This document shows positions 11,384 through 22,744 of a stretch of 64,000 nt of DNA, piece by piece. The DNA is from Datisca glomerata (Eukaryota; Streptophyta; Magnoliopsida; Cucurbitales; Datiscaceae). The notes beneath the pieces are model-generated. The model was given only the letters and a program-made list of their open reading frames with translations. It searched no databases and was not told the DNA's origin. The DNA lies in the NCBI GenBank assembly GCA_003255025.1, contig QANY01000280.1, positions 626,941 to 690,940 of the forward strand. The letters are read 5' to 3'. The translations under genes and the position numbers were made by a program. How positions within the stretch are numbered: position 1 is the stretch's first letter; each line of letters starts with the position of its first letter.

Positions 11384-12885
11384 TGTTGGAATTATGTCCA
11401 TAAAGTAGGTTGTAATAACTATTTATGAGTAAACAATTATTTCTTTGACATTTATGTATTGCTGAATTTTATGAATTAATAGAAAGTTTCCTTTAATGAA
11501 AGTGTGTTTGTAATTTACTTAAGTCCGAGAACTATTATCAACGTAAGAAGACTAATAACCAAGTTGTCTTCCAGACATAGGATCGACTGGGTAATTGAAT
11601 CCAATTATAACTGTTAGGTTAAACCAAAAGATGTCAGTCTCGGGGTATGGGAATGAAGACTCTAATGGTTGACCTAGATATGATATGGAACATGTTGAAT
11701 AAACCAGTAATCAATCAGTTTAGAGCAAAATTGTTTATATAACTTTAAATCTAATTGTCACACCTTAAGGATATATTCGTAATTACTTTAATCCTGAGGT
11801 GTATAAGAAACTTGATTTAGTTACTTATGATATTTGATACGCCAAATGAGTGAGTTTAAATTACCGGACAATACCTCGACTGTTAAGATCGTTATTCAAC
11901 TATGTTGGAGTTGCGTGATTCTCAAATATGAAATTCATGACGAGGTTGCAATAGCAACAATATCACATTATGCTATATTGATGGGTGTGTGAATAAATAA
12001 ACTAGGCCTAATACTCAATGTTGAGGGTCATGCCCTCAAAACATGTGTATTGACATTTTAACATGAAATTTATTGAAATTACATTTTTCTCATAATTGTT
12101 CTTTTAAATTATTGTTGAATAATTTATATAAATATTTGAAAGTTTCATATTCATTATTGAGACTATGATCTTATATTAGTACGAGAAGATTAAGATCATA
12201 GATAATTAATAAAATTGTCAGCAACATATTAAAGTATGAAATCTTTAATGAANTATATTAACTTACCGTTTATCATAAAAATTTAATACACATCAATTTG
12301 ATGATCATATGTTGATCAGTCGAAATCCTAAGTAGTCACTAACTCTTATACATGTCTACTGAATCTAATTTACGAACCAATAATTGGAGGACAAAAATAC
12401 GTAAAATAAATATATCAATGGACTACACGAGAATACTCTGTAAATACATTATATAATCTCTAAGAGTGCAATTCCATATTTATAGTGGAGTAATAATGGA
12501 ATTTATAAATAATATTATTTAAATAAAGAGTTTAATTAATAATCTGGTTTACTGGAGCTTAGGATTATAGGTTAGTGGTCCCCAAGTGACCTATGTACTA
12601 TACAGTCTAGAGTGTGAATATTTTAGGACATAAGAAAATGACTTACTTACAAAAAAAATTATTCTGAAGCAAGTACATAATTATAAGATATTATGTGTGA
12701 TTAATTAATTAATTGAATTATTTATATATATAAATTTCAGAAATTATATATAAGATCATAGTCCTAGTGTGTTTGAGAATTAACTTGAAAGATCTTGGTG
12801 TCGATCTCGGAGTCTGTTGTTCGTGGGAATGAAGGATCGTTGATTTACGAGGACGCTTGATATAGACTATAAGAGGTGTAAAAAT
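11384..12885 (+). repeat. LTR C, truncated inverted copy of LTR A
   Basis: It begins TGTTGGAATTATGTCC, matching the start of LTR A, and follows it with internal deletions until about 12885, where the similarity ends against the tail of a CACTA gene. One N lies at 12253. The last homologous stretch (GATCTTGGTGTCGATCTC) corresponds to the reverse of about 720-845. A 90-codon frame on the minus strand here is LTR sequence and not a gene. Confidence 0.8.
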
Positions 12886-12928
12886 AACTAATAGTTTTAA
12901 TGAAAATACTAAGATATTTACCGTTACT

Positions 12929-13460
12929 TTAAGATTCACAATTTGTATCATCATCACTTTGTATAATATCTTCTGAATCATCATCATAATTAACTAAAGT
13001 GTCATCTCGATTATCCTTATCATGAATAAAATCAATATCCTCAATATTAGTATCTTCTACTCCAACATTTGCATTTATTTCACCAGGTTCCACATCATGT
13101 CTATGAATTTGTACTGTTTCTGAACGTCTAGGTCAATAGATTGCAAAGTTATTTCAATAGGCTCTACGCTTTGTTCTATCTCAAGCACATCCCATAAATG
13201 TCTATGTTGAACCTTTTGCACCACCTTCCAATTAGCCCCAAATTTATAATCATCAACATAAAAGACTTGTTGTGCTTGAGATGCGAGGATAAAAGGCTCA
13301 GCTTCGTACCAGGTTTGGCTTACATTTACGCAAGTGAAACCAAAATCTCTCTTAATTTTATTTCTTTTTACATTTGTGCCAAACCAGTCACATTTAAACA
13401 ACAAAACTCTTCTTTGTCGTATGTATTGCATCTCAATCACTTCTCTCAATATACCGAAAA
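12929..13460 (-). pseudogene. C-terminal part (DUF4216) of a CACTA Tnp2 transposase, on the opposite strand
   Basis: On the minus strand the frame reads GILREVIEMQY, then VLLFKCDWFGT, TWYEAEPFILASQAQQVFY and VQKVQHRHLWDV, the conserved body of DUF4216 found at the C end of plant CACTA transposases. After a frameshift near 13080 a second frame gives an acidic tail (DDDSEDII, SDDDT) and a stop at 12929-12931. Most of it is open for 124 codons, so it is less decayed than the rest. It begins at almost exactly the residue where the plus-strand gene at 6012-9240 breaks off, which suggests the two are halves of one gene. Confidence 0.88.
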
Positions 13461-13820
13461 ACTTTTGAATGAAATATTTATTATTAATCTCGCATCATCA
13501 TATAACATGCCATATAGAAATAGGGATATGTCAATATCAAAATGTCATGTAGCATGTACATGCATCATTGTAGTTTAATTTATAATGGGTTATAATTTAA
13601 ATACAATACGAAATTTATAAAAGTTATAAATTTCAAATTCAGATTTAAATTTTATAAAAGTTTATAATTTTTAAAACTTGTTTTTTTCTAAATTAATAAA
13701 GCATTATAATTTTTGAAAAAACAACCAAAAATCATTTTTTTTCAAAAACGAAGTGAAATAGTCGTTTACATTGAAACATTCCCAAGGTTCCTAACGCAAA
13801 CTTGATCGTGGCACGAAAAA
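13461..13820 (+). repeat. Probable distal part of the copia 5' LTR
   Basis: This AT-rich segment sits between the DUF4216 fragment and a primer-site-like sequence, where the end of the 5' LTR of the downstream copia element is expected. I could not match it confidently to LTR A or D, because LTR D is truncated before the corresponding part. The assignment rests on position and on the inversion model. A plus-strand frame overlapping the DUF4216 fragment is a shadow. Confidence 0.4.
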
Positions 13821-13832
13821 TGGTTTAGAGCC
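13821..13832 (+). other. Degenerate primer binding site of the copia element
   Basis: TGGTTTAGAGCC resembles TGGTATCAGAGCC with a deletion and substitutions. The following CGTC recalls the GGTC after the site of element A. It lies about 335 bases before the gag start, a normal leader length. Confidence 0.4.
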
Positions 13833-14167
13833 GTCCTAGTGGTCCTCTCTTCAGTGAGAGGAACTCAGGAATCGTGTCACTTTGAGTCATCCAGTTGCTT
13901 AAGAAGCTAAAGCTTGTAAAGGAAGTAGTGAGGCTGGGTCGTCCCTAGACGGACTATTAGTTCATGGCAACCTTTGAAGTTGATGCGTTGGTTAAACACT
14001 TAGACCGAAGCACATTGGAATCCCTCATAGGGGCTAATTAATGGGGCTAAGAATTAATTTATTATTTTATTAGATTTTTAAATATTTAAGTATTTGCATC
14101 ATGCATCATACTTTCCTAAATAATTGAGTCTTTATCTACACCGCTTTATTTATTCTATTCAGTAATC

Positions 14168-17100
14168 ATGTCGCTATCCCCTCTCTCAACTATCTTAAAT
14201 GCGAACAAACTTATTCGTGAAAATTTTGTGGATTGGAAACGTAATCTTAATATCGTGTTGATGGTAGAAAAGCACAAATTCGTGCTCACCATCCCTTGTC
14301 CTCTTGAACTTATTGTTGAATCGACTCAAGAGAAAAATGTTACTTACGCTTCTTGGCTACATTCTCATGAGATCGCCAGAGGTTACATCTTGGCTTCTGT
14401 TAGTAATGTGTTGCCACAACAGCATCAGAACATGGAAATTGTCGCTGATATGATGTTGAACATCACCGAAATGTTCAGAGATTATGGTCGTCAAGCCTAA
14501 TAGGTTGTTGTACGAAACTTCATGAACTGTGGGATGAAACTTGGAACTCCTATCAGAAAACATATGATGCTGATCATTAGTTATCTGAATGAGATGGAGA
14601 TCATGGTTGCGGAGGAAGATGGCGAGACACAAGTTGATATGATCTTTGAGACTCTGCCTGACACTTTTAATAACTTTAAAATTAATTATTTGATGAATAT
14701 GTTGAGGTACTCACTTCCTGAGCTGATGAAGGAATTGCAAGCAGTTGAGACCCTATTTTTGAAGGGTAAGAGGAAGACTAGAGAGTCAAACTTTACTGAA
14801 AGCAAGCCTTCCACCTTTAACGCAAAAAAAAACACAAGAGAGGCCCGAAGAAGGCTAAGAAGTAGAACTTGAAAGCTGTGAAAGGTAAGGGCACTTCAAA
14901 AGTAGACAAGTATCATCATTGTGGAGTCACTGGCCATTGAAAATGCAACTGCCCAGACTATCTCAAGGAGTTGAGATCTAAAGGTATAATACTTGTTACT
15001 GAGGCATGTTATGTGGCTGACTCTACATTTTCATGGATTGTAGACTCTGCAGCCACTAATCATATATGGTTTTACGATATGTTTATTATATCCTGATTTT
15101 TGGCAAGAACCTTATTTCAGTAGCTAGTTTAATTGAGCAATGATTTAATTTGAATTTCATTGATAAATATAATGGTATTTATAGAAATGACTTCTTAATT
15201 ACTACTGCACAATTAATAAATAAACTTTTTTATGTAAAACCAATAGTTCCAATGATATGTGACACTGAAGTAAATACTAATTGACAAAGGGATAATAAAA
15301 GGTAGAAGTCTCACTCAACCGATTTAACATATTTGTGGCACTTACGTATTGGCCACATTAGCTTGGATAGGATTAAAAGACTTACAAAGGGTGGTCCATT
15401 GCAAACTTTAAGTGTGGGATTACTACCCATATGTGAATCCTATATAGAAGGTAAAATGACAAATAGACCATTTTCAGTGAACGGTGAAAGAGCCACTAAA
15501 TGCCTCAAACTCATAATAGTCATGTACGTGGGCCATTGAATATCCAAGCAAGAGTAGGTTAACATTCACCGATGAGTACTCACATTTTACACATGTTTAT
15601 CTAACGCACCAAAGGTCTGAAACCTTTGAAAAGTTCAAAGAGTACAAGGCTATGGTCGAAAAGTAATTAGTAAAACAAATCAAAACACTACGATCTGACT
15701 GTGGTAGAGAGTACTTACTAGGAGAGTTCGAAGACTTTCTTAAGGAAGAAGGTATTATTTCTTAGCTTATAGCACCTGACACTCCAAAACAGAATGATGT
15801 GTCAAATAGAAGGAATCGAACTCTGATAGGTATGGTTAGATCAATGATGGTTTACTCATCCCTCCCAGATTCATTCTGGGGATATGCATTGGAAACAACA
15901 GCATACATTTTGATCCAAGTTCCATCGAAGACGGTGCCTTGCAAGCCATATGAAAGATGGAATGGACGAAAGTCATCCGTTACCCACTTTAGAATATGGG
16001 GGTGCCCAACACATGTTCTGAAATAGAAGATAGACAAGTTGGCCAGTCAATCAGAATTATGCATGTTTGTAGGATATCCCAAAGGAACGAAGGGGTATGT
16101 CTTTTATAGTCCGAATGACAAGAAAACATTCATAAGCACGAATGCACATTTTCTTGAAGAAGACTATTTAAAAAGTGTGCAGCTGAGAGTTACTCTTGTG
16201 CTAGAGGAATTTTTGAGTGGGAAAAAACCAACTCCCTAATCAGAACTGTTTCTGATTCAATATTGGAAGAACCACAGCTAGGGCGAGAGCCTATGGAGCC
16301 TCGACGTAGTGGGAGGGTTGTGAGATAGCCTAACAGGTACATGTCTTACGGGGATGCATTAATAACAGCCTCAGATAAGATCATGATGAACCTATCTCCT
16401 ACTCATAGGCCATGGTTAGTCTTGAAGCAAACCTATGGCAAGAAGCCATGAACGTTGAGATACATTCCATGTACTTGAATGGAGTCTAGAAACTTATAGA
16501 TCCTCCTGAAGGGGTAAAACCTAGAGGGTTTAAATGGATCTATAAGAAAAATAGCGGTCTTGATGGGAATGTGGAGATATTCAAAGCTAGGCTAGTAGTC
16601 AAGGGCTACACTCAAAAAGAAGGGATAGACTATGAGGATACCTTCTCGCTAGTAGCCATGCTGAAATCCATCTGAATCCTCATGTCCATTGTTGCTGCCC
16701 TCGATTATGAAATCTGACAAATGGATATCAAGACTGATTTTGTGAATGAAAATCTTGAAGACTGTATTTATATGGTTCAACCAGACGGGTTCATGGAGAA
16801 AGGCCAAGAGGGCAAGGTTTGTGAACTACTGAAATACATTTATGGACTCAAGAAAGCATCACGGTCATGGAATATTAGATTCGACGAAACTGTCAAAAAT
16901 TTTGATTTTGAACAGTTAGTGAACGACCATGTGGGTATAAGTTGATATACGAAGGGAAAGTAGTTTTTCTAGTCTTGTACGTAGATGATATTACACTCAT
17001 TGGGAATGATGTATGAAATTTATCTGATGTCAAGATTTGGCTTGCAAAACAATTTGATATGAAGGATCTTGGAGAAGCTACATTTGTCTTAGGTATTCAA

Positions 17101-17880
17101 ATCTTTTGAGATAGGTTGAACAGATAATTGGCAGTCTCAAGCATCTTATATTGATATAGTAGTGGATCGTTTCAGCATGAAAGACTCCAAGAAGGGATAT
17201 CTTCCTTTCAGGAATGGAGTCAGCCTCTTGAATGAGTAATCTTCCAAGACTCCTCAAGAAGAGGAAGACATGAGAAAGATTCTCTATGCCTCAGCCGTAG
17301 GAAGTCTCATGTATGTGATGATTCACATTAGGCTAAATATTTGATATGATATGGATTGGTGAGTCGTTTCCAATCTAATCCTGGAATCGAGCATTGGAAT
17401 GCCATCAAGCATATCTTTAAGTATCTTAGGAGAACAAGGAACCACACACTTGTGTATTCAGGTACTGACCTGAATATGATGAGGTATACTGGTTCTGATT
17501 TCCAAGTAGATAAGAATTCTAGAAGGTCCACTTCAGGATCGGTGTTCATCCTAAATGGTGGAGTAGTTGTATTGAGAAGTATCAAGAAATCTTGCATTGA
17601 TGATTCTACCATGGAAGCTGAATATGTGGAAATTTGTGAAGCTGCTAAGGAGGCTGTATGGCTTAGAAAGTTCTAGAAGCTAACAAGCCCATAACACTTT
17701 ATTGCAATAAGAGTGGGGCTGTAGCAAACTCGAAGGAACCAAGGAGCCATAAAATATCCAAGCACATAAAGCATAAATACCACCTTATAAGAGAGATTGT
17801 GCAGCGTGAAGATGTTGTAGTTACACACATATCGATGGACAATAACCTGGCAGATCCATTCACAAAATATTAAGCAATTA
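14168..17880 (+). pseudogene. Ty1-copia gag-pol polyprotein, decayed
   Basis: The polyprotein once supplied capsid, protease, integrase and reverse transcriptase for cytoplasmic replication of the element. In order: gag from 14168 (NFVDWKRNL, EKHKFVLT), continuing after a frameshift at 14522; a CCHC knuckle near 14910 whose first Cys is Tyr and which has a stop where Trp is usual; protease active-site stretch DSAATNH near 15045 (usual D-S/T-G); GAG-pre-integrase from 15333 (WHLRIGHI, with CESY for CESC); integrase core 15560-16020, where the usual catalytic Glu before RRNRTL is Asn; reverse transcriptase 16440-17100 with intact YVDD at 16978-16989; RNase H 17356-17870 (STMEAEYV, DPFTKY). At least a dozen stops and frameshifts, and a deletion after the protease start, make it inactive. 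Domain order (integrase before RT) is copia, not gypsy. Confidence 0.93.
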
Positions 17881-17930
17881 AGTCTTTGATGGTCATCTAG
17901 AGGGCATGGGGATACAAGATTGTATAGTCC

Positions 17931-17940
17931 AAGTGGGAGA
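17931..17940 (+). other. Polypurine tract of the copia element
   Basis: AAGTGGGAGA directly precedes TTGTTGGAATT, the start of the 3' LTR. This is the standard plus-strand priming tract of copia elements and confirms that 17942 is an LTR boundary. Confidence 0.8.
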
Positions 17941-17941
17941 T

Positions 17942-18118
17942 TGTTGGAATTATATCTATAAAGTAGGATGTAATAACTATTTATGAGTATTTAGTTATTT
18001 CTCAAACATTTTGTACAATTGAATTTTATGAATGAATGAAAGTTTTTCTATTAATTAAAATGTGTTTATAATTTACTCAGTTCCATGAACTATTATCAAC
18101 GTAAGAAGAGTAAAGACA
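17942..18118 (+). repeat. LTR D, 3' LTR truncated by a GA-rich expansion
   Basis: TGTTGGAATTATATC onward matches LTRs A-C for about 175 bases up to GTAAAGACAGG, then turns into purine-rich low-complexity DNA. LTR B reads GTAAAAACAGAGGGATCC at the corresponding place, so the expansion begins at a short AGAGGGA stretch that was part of the LTR. The remainder of the LTR was not found after the repeat. Confidence 0.8.
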
Positions 18119-18342
18119 GGGGGGAGAGAGAGAGAGACAAATAGAGAGGGAGAGAGAGAAAGAGAGAGGGGGGAGAGAGGGGGGAGAGAGAGATAGAGAG
18201 AGGGGGGAGAGAAGGAAAGAGAGAGAAGGGGGGAGATAGAGAGAGAGAGGGAGATAGAGAGAGAGAATGTGTGTGTGCATGCGCGCGCGCGTGTGTGTGA
18301 AGGTGACAGAACGAGAGATGGAGATAGAAAGGGAGGGTGAGA

Positions 18343-18417
<75 letters not shown>

Positions 18418-19844
18418 AGAGAGAGGGGGGATAGAGTGTGTGAGAGAGAAAGAGAGAGAGAGTGAGAGAGAGAATAAGAGAGAATGGGAGGAAGAAAGAT
18501 GTAGAGAGAAATAGAGATAGAAAGTGTGAGATAGAGTGAGTAAGATTGAGAGAGAGAGCGAGAGAGGGGGGAGAGCGAGATGGAGAGAGAACAAGATAGA
18601 GAGAGAGAGAGCGAGAGTGATAGAGAAAGAGAGATAGAGAGATAGAGATAGCGAGAGAGTGTGTGAGTGAGAGAGAGAGAGTGATATAAAGATAGCACGA
18701 GAGAGAGAGACAAATAGAGAGACAGATAAGAGAGAGAGCGGGAAGAGAGTGATAGAGAAAGGAAATAGATAGAGAGAGAGGGAGAGAGGGACATATATAT
18801 ATATAGAGGGAGTAACAGAGAAAGAGAGATAGAGCGATAGAGAGAGATAGATAGATAGATAGAGAAATAAAGAGAAAGAGGGGGGGATGGAGAGACATAG
18901 AGGCAGAGAGAAAGAGGGAGAGAGAGAAAAGAGAGTGAGTGATAGAGAAAGAGAGATCGAGAGATAGAGATAGATAGATAGAGAGTGTGTGTGAGAGAGA
19001 GAGAGGAATATAGATAGAGTGATAGAGAGAGCGAGGGGAAGAGAGATAGCGAGAGAGAGCGTGAGAGAGAGGGCGAGAGAACGGGAAAGGGAGAGAAAAA
19101 GGGAGAAAGAGTGATAGAGAAAGAGAAAGAGAGAGGGGGAGGTAGAGAGAGAGAAATATAGAGAGGGAGTGAGATGGAGAGAAAACATAAGACAGAGAAA
19201 TAGAGAGAGAGTTTGTGGTAGAGAAAGAGATAGAGAGAGTGATAGAAAAAGAGAGATAGAGAGATAAAGATAGAAAAGAGTGTGAGAGAGAGTGTGTGTA
19301 AGAGAGAGAGGTAGAGAGCGGGAAAGAGAGAGTGAGAGAAGGAGAGAGAGATGGAGAGGTGTGATAGAGAAAGCTAGACAGATAGATAAAGAGAGAGAGA
19401 GAGTATGTGTGTGTGTGTGTGAGAGAGAGAGGGAGACTAAGAAAGGAGAGAGTGGGAAAGAGAGAAAACGAGAGAGAGTGTGAGAAAGAGGGCGAGAGAA
19501 CGAGAGAGGGAGAGAGAAAGGGAGGGTGAGAGAATAAGTGAGAGAGTGTGTATGAGAGAAAGATAGAGAGCGGGAGAGAGAGAGAGGAAGAGAGATAGAG
19601 AGATATAGATAGTGAGAGTGAGATAGATAAATAGATTGATAGAGAGAAAGGGTAGGAGAGTGAGAGAGTAGGGGAGTAAAGAGAGAGAGAGAGTGTGTGA
19701 GATAGAGAGAGAGATCGACAGAGTCAGAGAGTGAGAGAGAGAGGCCAAGAGAGTGTGAGAGAGAGAGGGAAAAAGAGAGGACGAGAGAGAGATAAAGAGA
19801 GTGTGAGAAAGATAGATAGAAATAGAAAGAGAGAGAGAGAGAGA

Positions 19845-19876
<32 letters not shown>

Positions 19877-22172
19877 GTGTTTGTGGAGTGTGAGAGAGAG
19901 AAAGATAGATAGATAGATAGAAAGATAGAGAGAGGGAGAGGGGGAGAGAGTGAGAGAGAGGCGAGAGAATGAGAGACGGAGAGAGAAAGGGAGGGTGAGA
20001 GAGGGGGGAGGAAGAGAGATTGAGAAAGAGAGAGATAGAGAGAGCGAATGAGAGAGAGAGAGAGAGAGATAGAGGGAGAGTGAAATAGAGAGAGAGAGGT
20101 AGAGAAACAGGGAGAGAGAGACAGAGAGAGTGAGATGGATTGAGAGAGAGCAAGAAAGAGAGTGTGAGAGAGAGAGATAGTGAGAGAGAGAAAGATAGAT
20201 AGATTGATAGAGAGATAGCGAGAGAGAGCAAAAGAGTGAGTGAAAGAGAGAGGAGGGGAGAGAGTGTGAGAGAGATGGCGAGAGAACGAGAGAGGGATAG
20301 AAAGAGGGAGGGTGAGAGAACAAAAGAGAGTGTATATGAGAGAGAAAGAGAGAGAAGGAGTGAGAGAGAGAGTCAGAATGAGAAAGGGAGGGTGAGAGAA
20401 TAAGATAGGCATAGAGCGTGTGTGTGTGTGAGAGAGAGATGTAGAGAGAGAGAGAAAGAGAGAGAGTGAAAGCGAGAGAGAGAACGAGAGAGAGAGAGAT
20501 AAAGATAGATGGAGAGAGAGAGAGAGATAGTTAGATGGAGAGAGAGAGATAGTTAGATGGAGAGAGAGATAGAGAGAGTAAGAGTGAGAGAGAACGATAG
20601 AGAAATAAAGAGCGAGTGAGAGAGACAGAGAGATAGAGAGAGCAAGAGAGAGAGACAGAGAGATAGAGAGAGTGAGAGCAAGAGAGAGCGAGAGAGAGAT
20701 ATATATAACTAGAGAGAGCGAATGAGAGTGAGAGAGAAAACGAGAGAGATAAAGAAAGGGAAATAGAGAGGGAGAGAGAACAGTAGAGAGAGAGCGAGAG
20801 AGTGAAGGAGTGAGAGAGAGAGGGAGTGAGTGTGAGTGAGTGAGATAGTGAGAGAGAAAGAGAGCGAGAAAGAGAGATGGTGGGAGAGAGAGATAGAGCA
20901 ACTGAGCAAGAGAGAGTGAGAGTGAGAGAGTAAGATAAAGAGAGAGTAAGAGAGAGTGATAGAGTGAGAGTGAGAGAGAGGGAGAGAAAAAGAGATGGAG
21001 AGAGAACAAGAGAGAGAGAGAGAGACAACAAGGAAGAGGGAGAAAGAGTGAGAGATAACGAGAGAGAAAGGGAGGGAGGGAGGGGGAGAGAGAGAGAAAG
21101 AGAGATAAAGAGAGAGAGAGAGAGAGATAAACAAATATTAAGAGAGAGTGTGTGTGTCTACGAGAGAGAGTGTGTGTGTGTGAGAGAGAGATAGCAAGAG
21201 AAAAAGAGATAGATAGAGAGAGAAAGAGAGAGAAAGAATGAGGGAGAGAGAGTTAGATAGATAAAGAGAGTGTGTGTGTGTGAGAGAGAGAGTGTGTGTG
21301 TGAGAAAGAGAGATAGAGTGAGAGTGAGAGGGAGAGAGATAGCTAGATATAGAGATAGGGAAATAGTGAGAGTGAGAAAGAGAATGGGTGAGTGATAAAG
21401 AGCGAGTGAGAGAGACAGAGAGAGTGAGAACGAGAGAGTGAGAGTGTGAGAGAGCGAGAGAGTAAGAGAGAGGAAGACATAAAGATTAAGAGAGAGCGAG
21501 AGAGACAGAGAGAGTGTGAGAGCGAGGGAGTAAAAGAGAGAGGGGGGAGAGAGAGAGTGAGAGCGAGATGGGAAGAGAACAAGATAGAGAGAGAGAGTGT
21601 GTGTGTGTGTGTGTGTAAAAGAGAGAAAGCAAGAGAGAGAGAGAGAGAGAGCAAGAGAGTAAAAGAGAGAGAGAGAGCGCGAGCGAGAAAATAAGAGAGA
21701 GAGGGGGGAGAGAGATAGTGTGAGAGCGAGAGAGAGAATGAGAAAGAGAGAGGGAGAGAAAGAGAGATTTAGAGAGAACAAAAGAGAGATAGTGTGTGTG
21801 TGTGAGGGAGTGGGAGGGAGAGGGAGAGATAGCGAATGAGAGATAGAGAGAGAGGGGGGACAGAGAGAGAGCGAGAGAGAAAGGAACATAGGTAGATAAA
21901 ATATTAAGAGAGATGGAGAGAGAATATGTGTGTGAGTGAGAGAAGAGAGAGAGAGAGATAGTGATAGAGAGAGAGCGAGAGATAGAGAGAGACAGTGTGT
22001 GTGTGTGAGAGATAGATAGATAGAGCGAGAGAGAGGGGGGAGAGACACATATAGAGAGAGGGAGCGAGAGAATGAAAGAGGGAGAGAGAAAGGGTGGGTG
22101 AAAGAAAGAGAGGTAGAGAGAGTGAGAGAGAGAGAGAGAGAGGCAGATAGATAGATAGAGATAGATAAAGAG
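18119..22172. repeat. About 4 kb (GA)n/(GT)n polypurine low-complexity block
   Basis: The plus strand is almost entirely A and G with interspersed GT runs: GAGAGA, GATAGATA and GTGTGTGT tracts. It is not one simple microsatellite: a longer phrase containing GAACGAGAGAGGG and AAGGGAGGGTGAGAGAA recurs near 18325, 19500, 19980, 20285, 20375 and 22080. The reading frames through it (up to 978 codons on the minus strand, plus many others in several frames) consist of Ser-Leu-rich simple repeats and arise because CTCTCT contains no stop codon; none is a gene. Homopurine DNA of this kind can adopt triplex (H-DNA) structure and is prone to assembly error. Confidence 0.97.
21070..21086 (+). other. G-quadruplex motif
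   Basis: GGGAGGGAGGGAGGGGG has four G runs separated by single A loops, the most stable class of predicted G-quadruplex. It lies in the polypurine block. Structure is inferred from sequence pattern only. Confidence 0.8.
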
Positions 22173-22690
22173 GCATTCGACAAACTTAAAGATAAATACC
22201 CCACAATCGAATCTACAAAACACATGAAATGCAAAAACACAATTAAATAACATGTATGAAATTTTAAATGGACTTTCAAAAAAATGAATATTTCACTTAC
22301 TCATTCTCTTGTTGTGGACACTTCATGATCTCATATTTTCACTCATCTTTGGATTGAACCTCCTGTCTTCTCTCATAAATATTCATCATTTGAGCTAGCC
22401 GATGGACAATCTTCATGAAAGGTTTCATTATTTCAATGTACAAGGAGCGTTGATATGGCATGTTCATGGAGTTATAAATACGAATACAATGACCAATCAA
22501 ATCAAGCTCAACCGCAATCCAATAACCGCGGTTCACATTCATTGGAAAGATAACTTTATCCGACTGTCCCCAGCTTCTTCCAAAACTCGTCTGCAGGCCG
22601 AGGACCATGTATCGGAGCTGATAATCAACGTCAATATCCCAGCCCATGGATTCTTGCTCAAACTCTACCATTCAGCCAGACATGTTCCAC
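22171..22690 (-). pseudogene. Ulp1-like cysteine protease (C48) C-terminal domain, transposon-associated, decayed
   Basis: Ulp1 proteases cleave SUMO; plant transposons carry relatives of unknown role. On the minus strand the frame from 22671 gives RGYWIAVELDL and CIRIYNSM, equivalent to the HW..V..DL and YDS stretches of the family. After a TGA stop it continues KCPQQEN, and after an apparent intron ending TTGTAG it gives RFDCGVFIFKFVECL. The PQQ-N and DCGVF box, with catalytic Gln and Cys, is intact, but the catalytic His is Tyr and the Asp is Asn. Immediately beyond the last conserved residues the sequence runs into the GA-rich block, so the C end is destroyed. With the DUF1985 piece at 25212-25790 it forms a DUF1985-Ulp1 gene of the kind found in Mutator-like elements. 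Confidence 0.8.
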
Positions 22691-22744
22691 TGTAATGTCA
22701 CGGGAAAAAATTTAAATCCTCAATATCAATAAAAAATGGTCATA

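Noticed and set aside
13198..13578. A 126-codon plus-strand frame
   Set aside because: It overlaps the conserved minus-strand DUF4216 sequence, which carries clear family motifs; the plus-strand frame is a shadow.
18073..21009. A 978-codon open reading frame on the minus strand (and several of 100-370 codons nearby)
   Set aside because: The product is a Ser-Leu simple repeat created by CT-rich DNA lacking stop codons; comparable frames exist in other registers over the same DNA.
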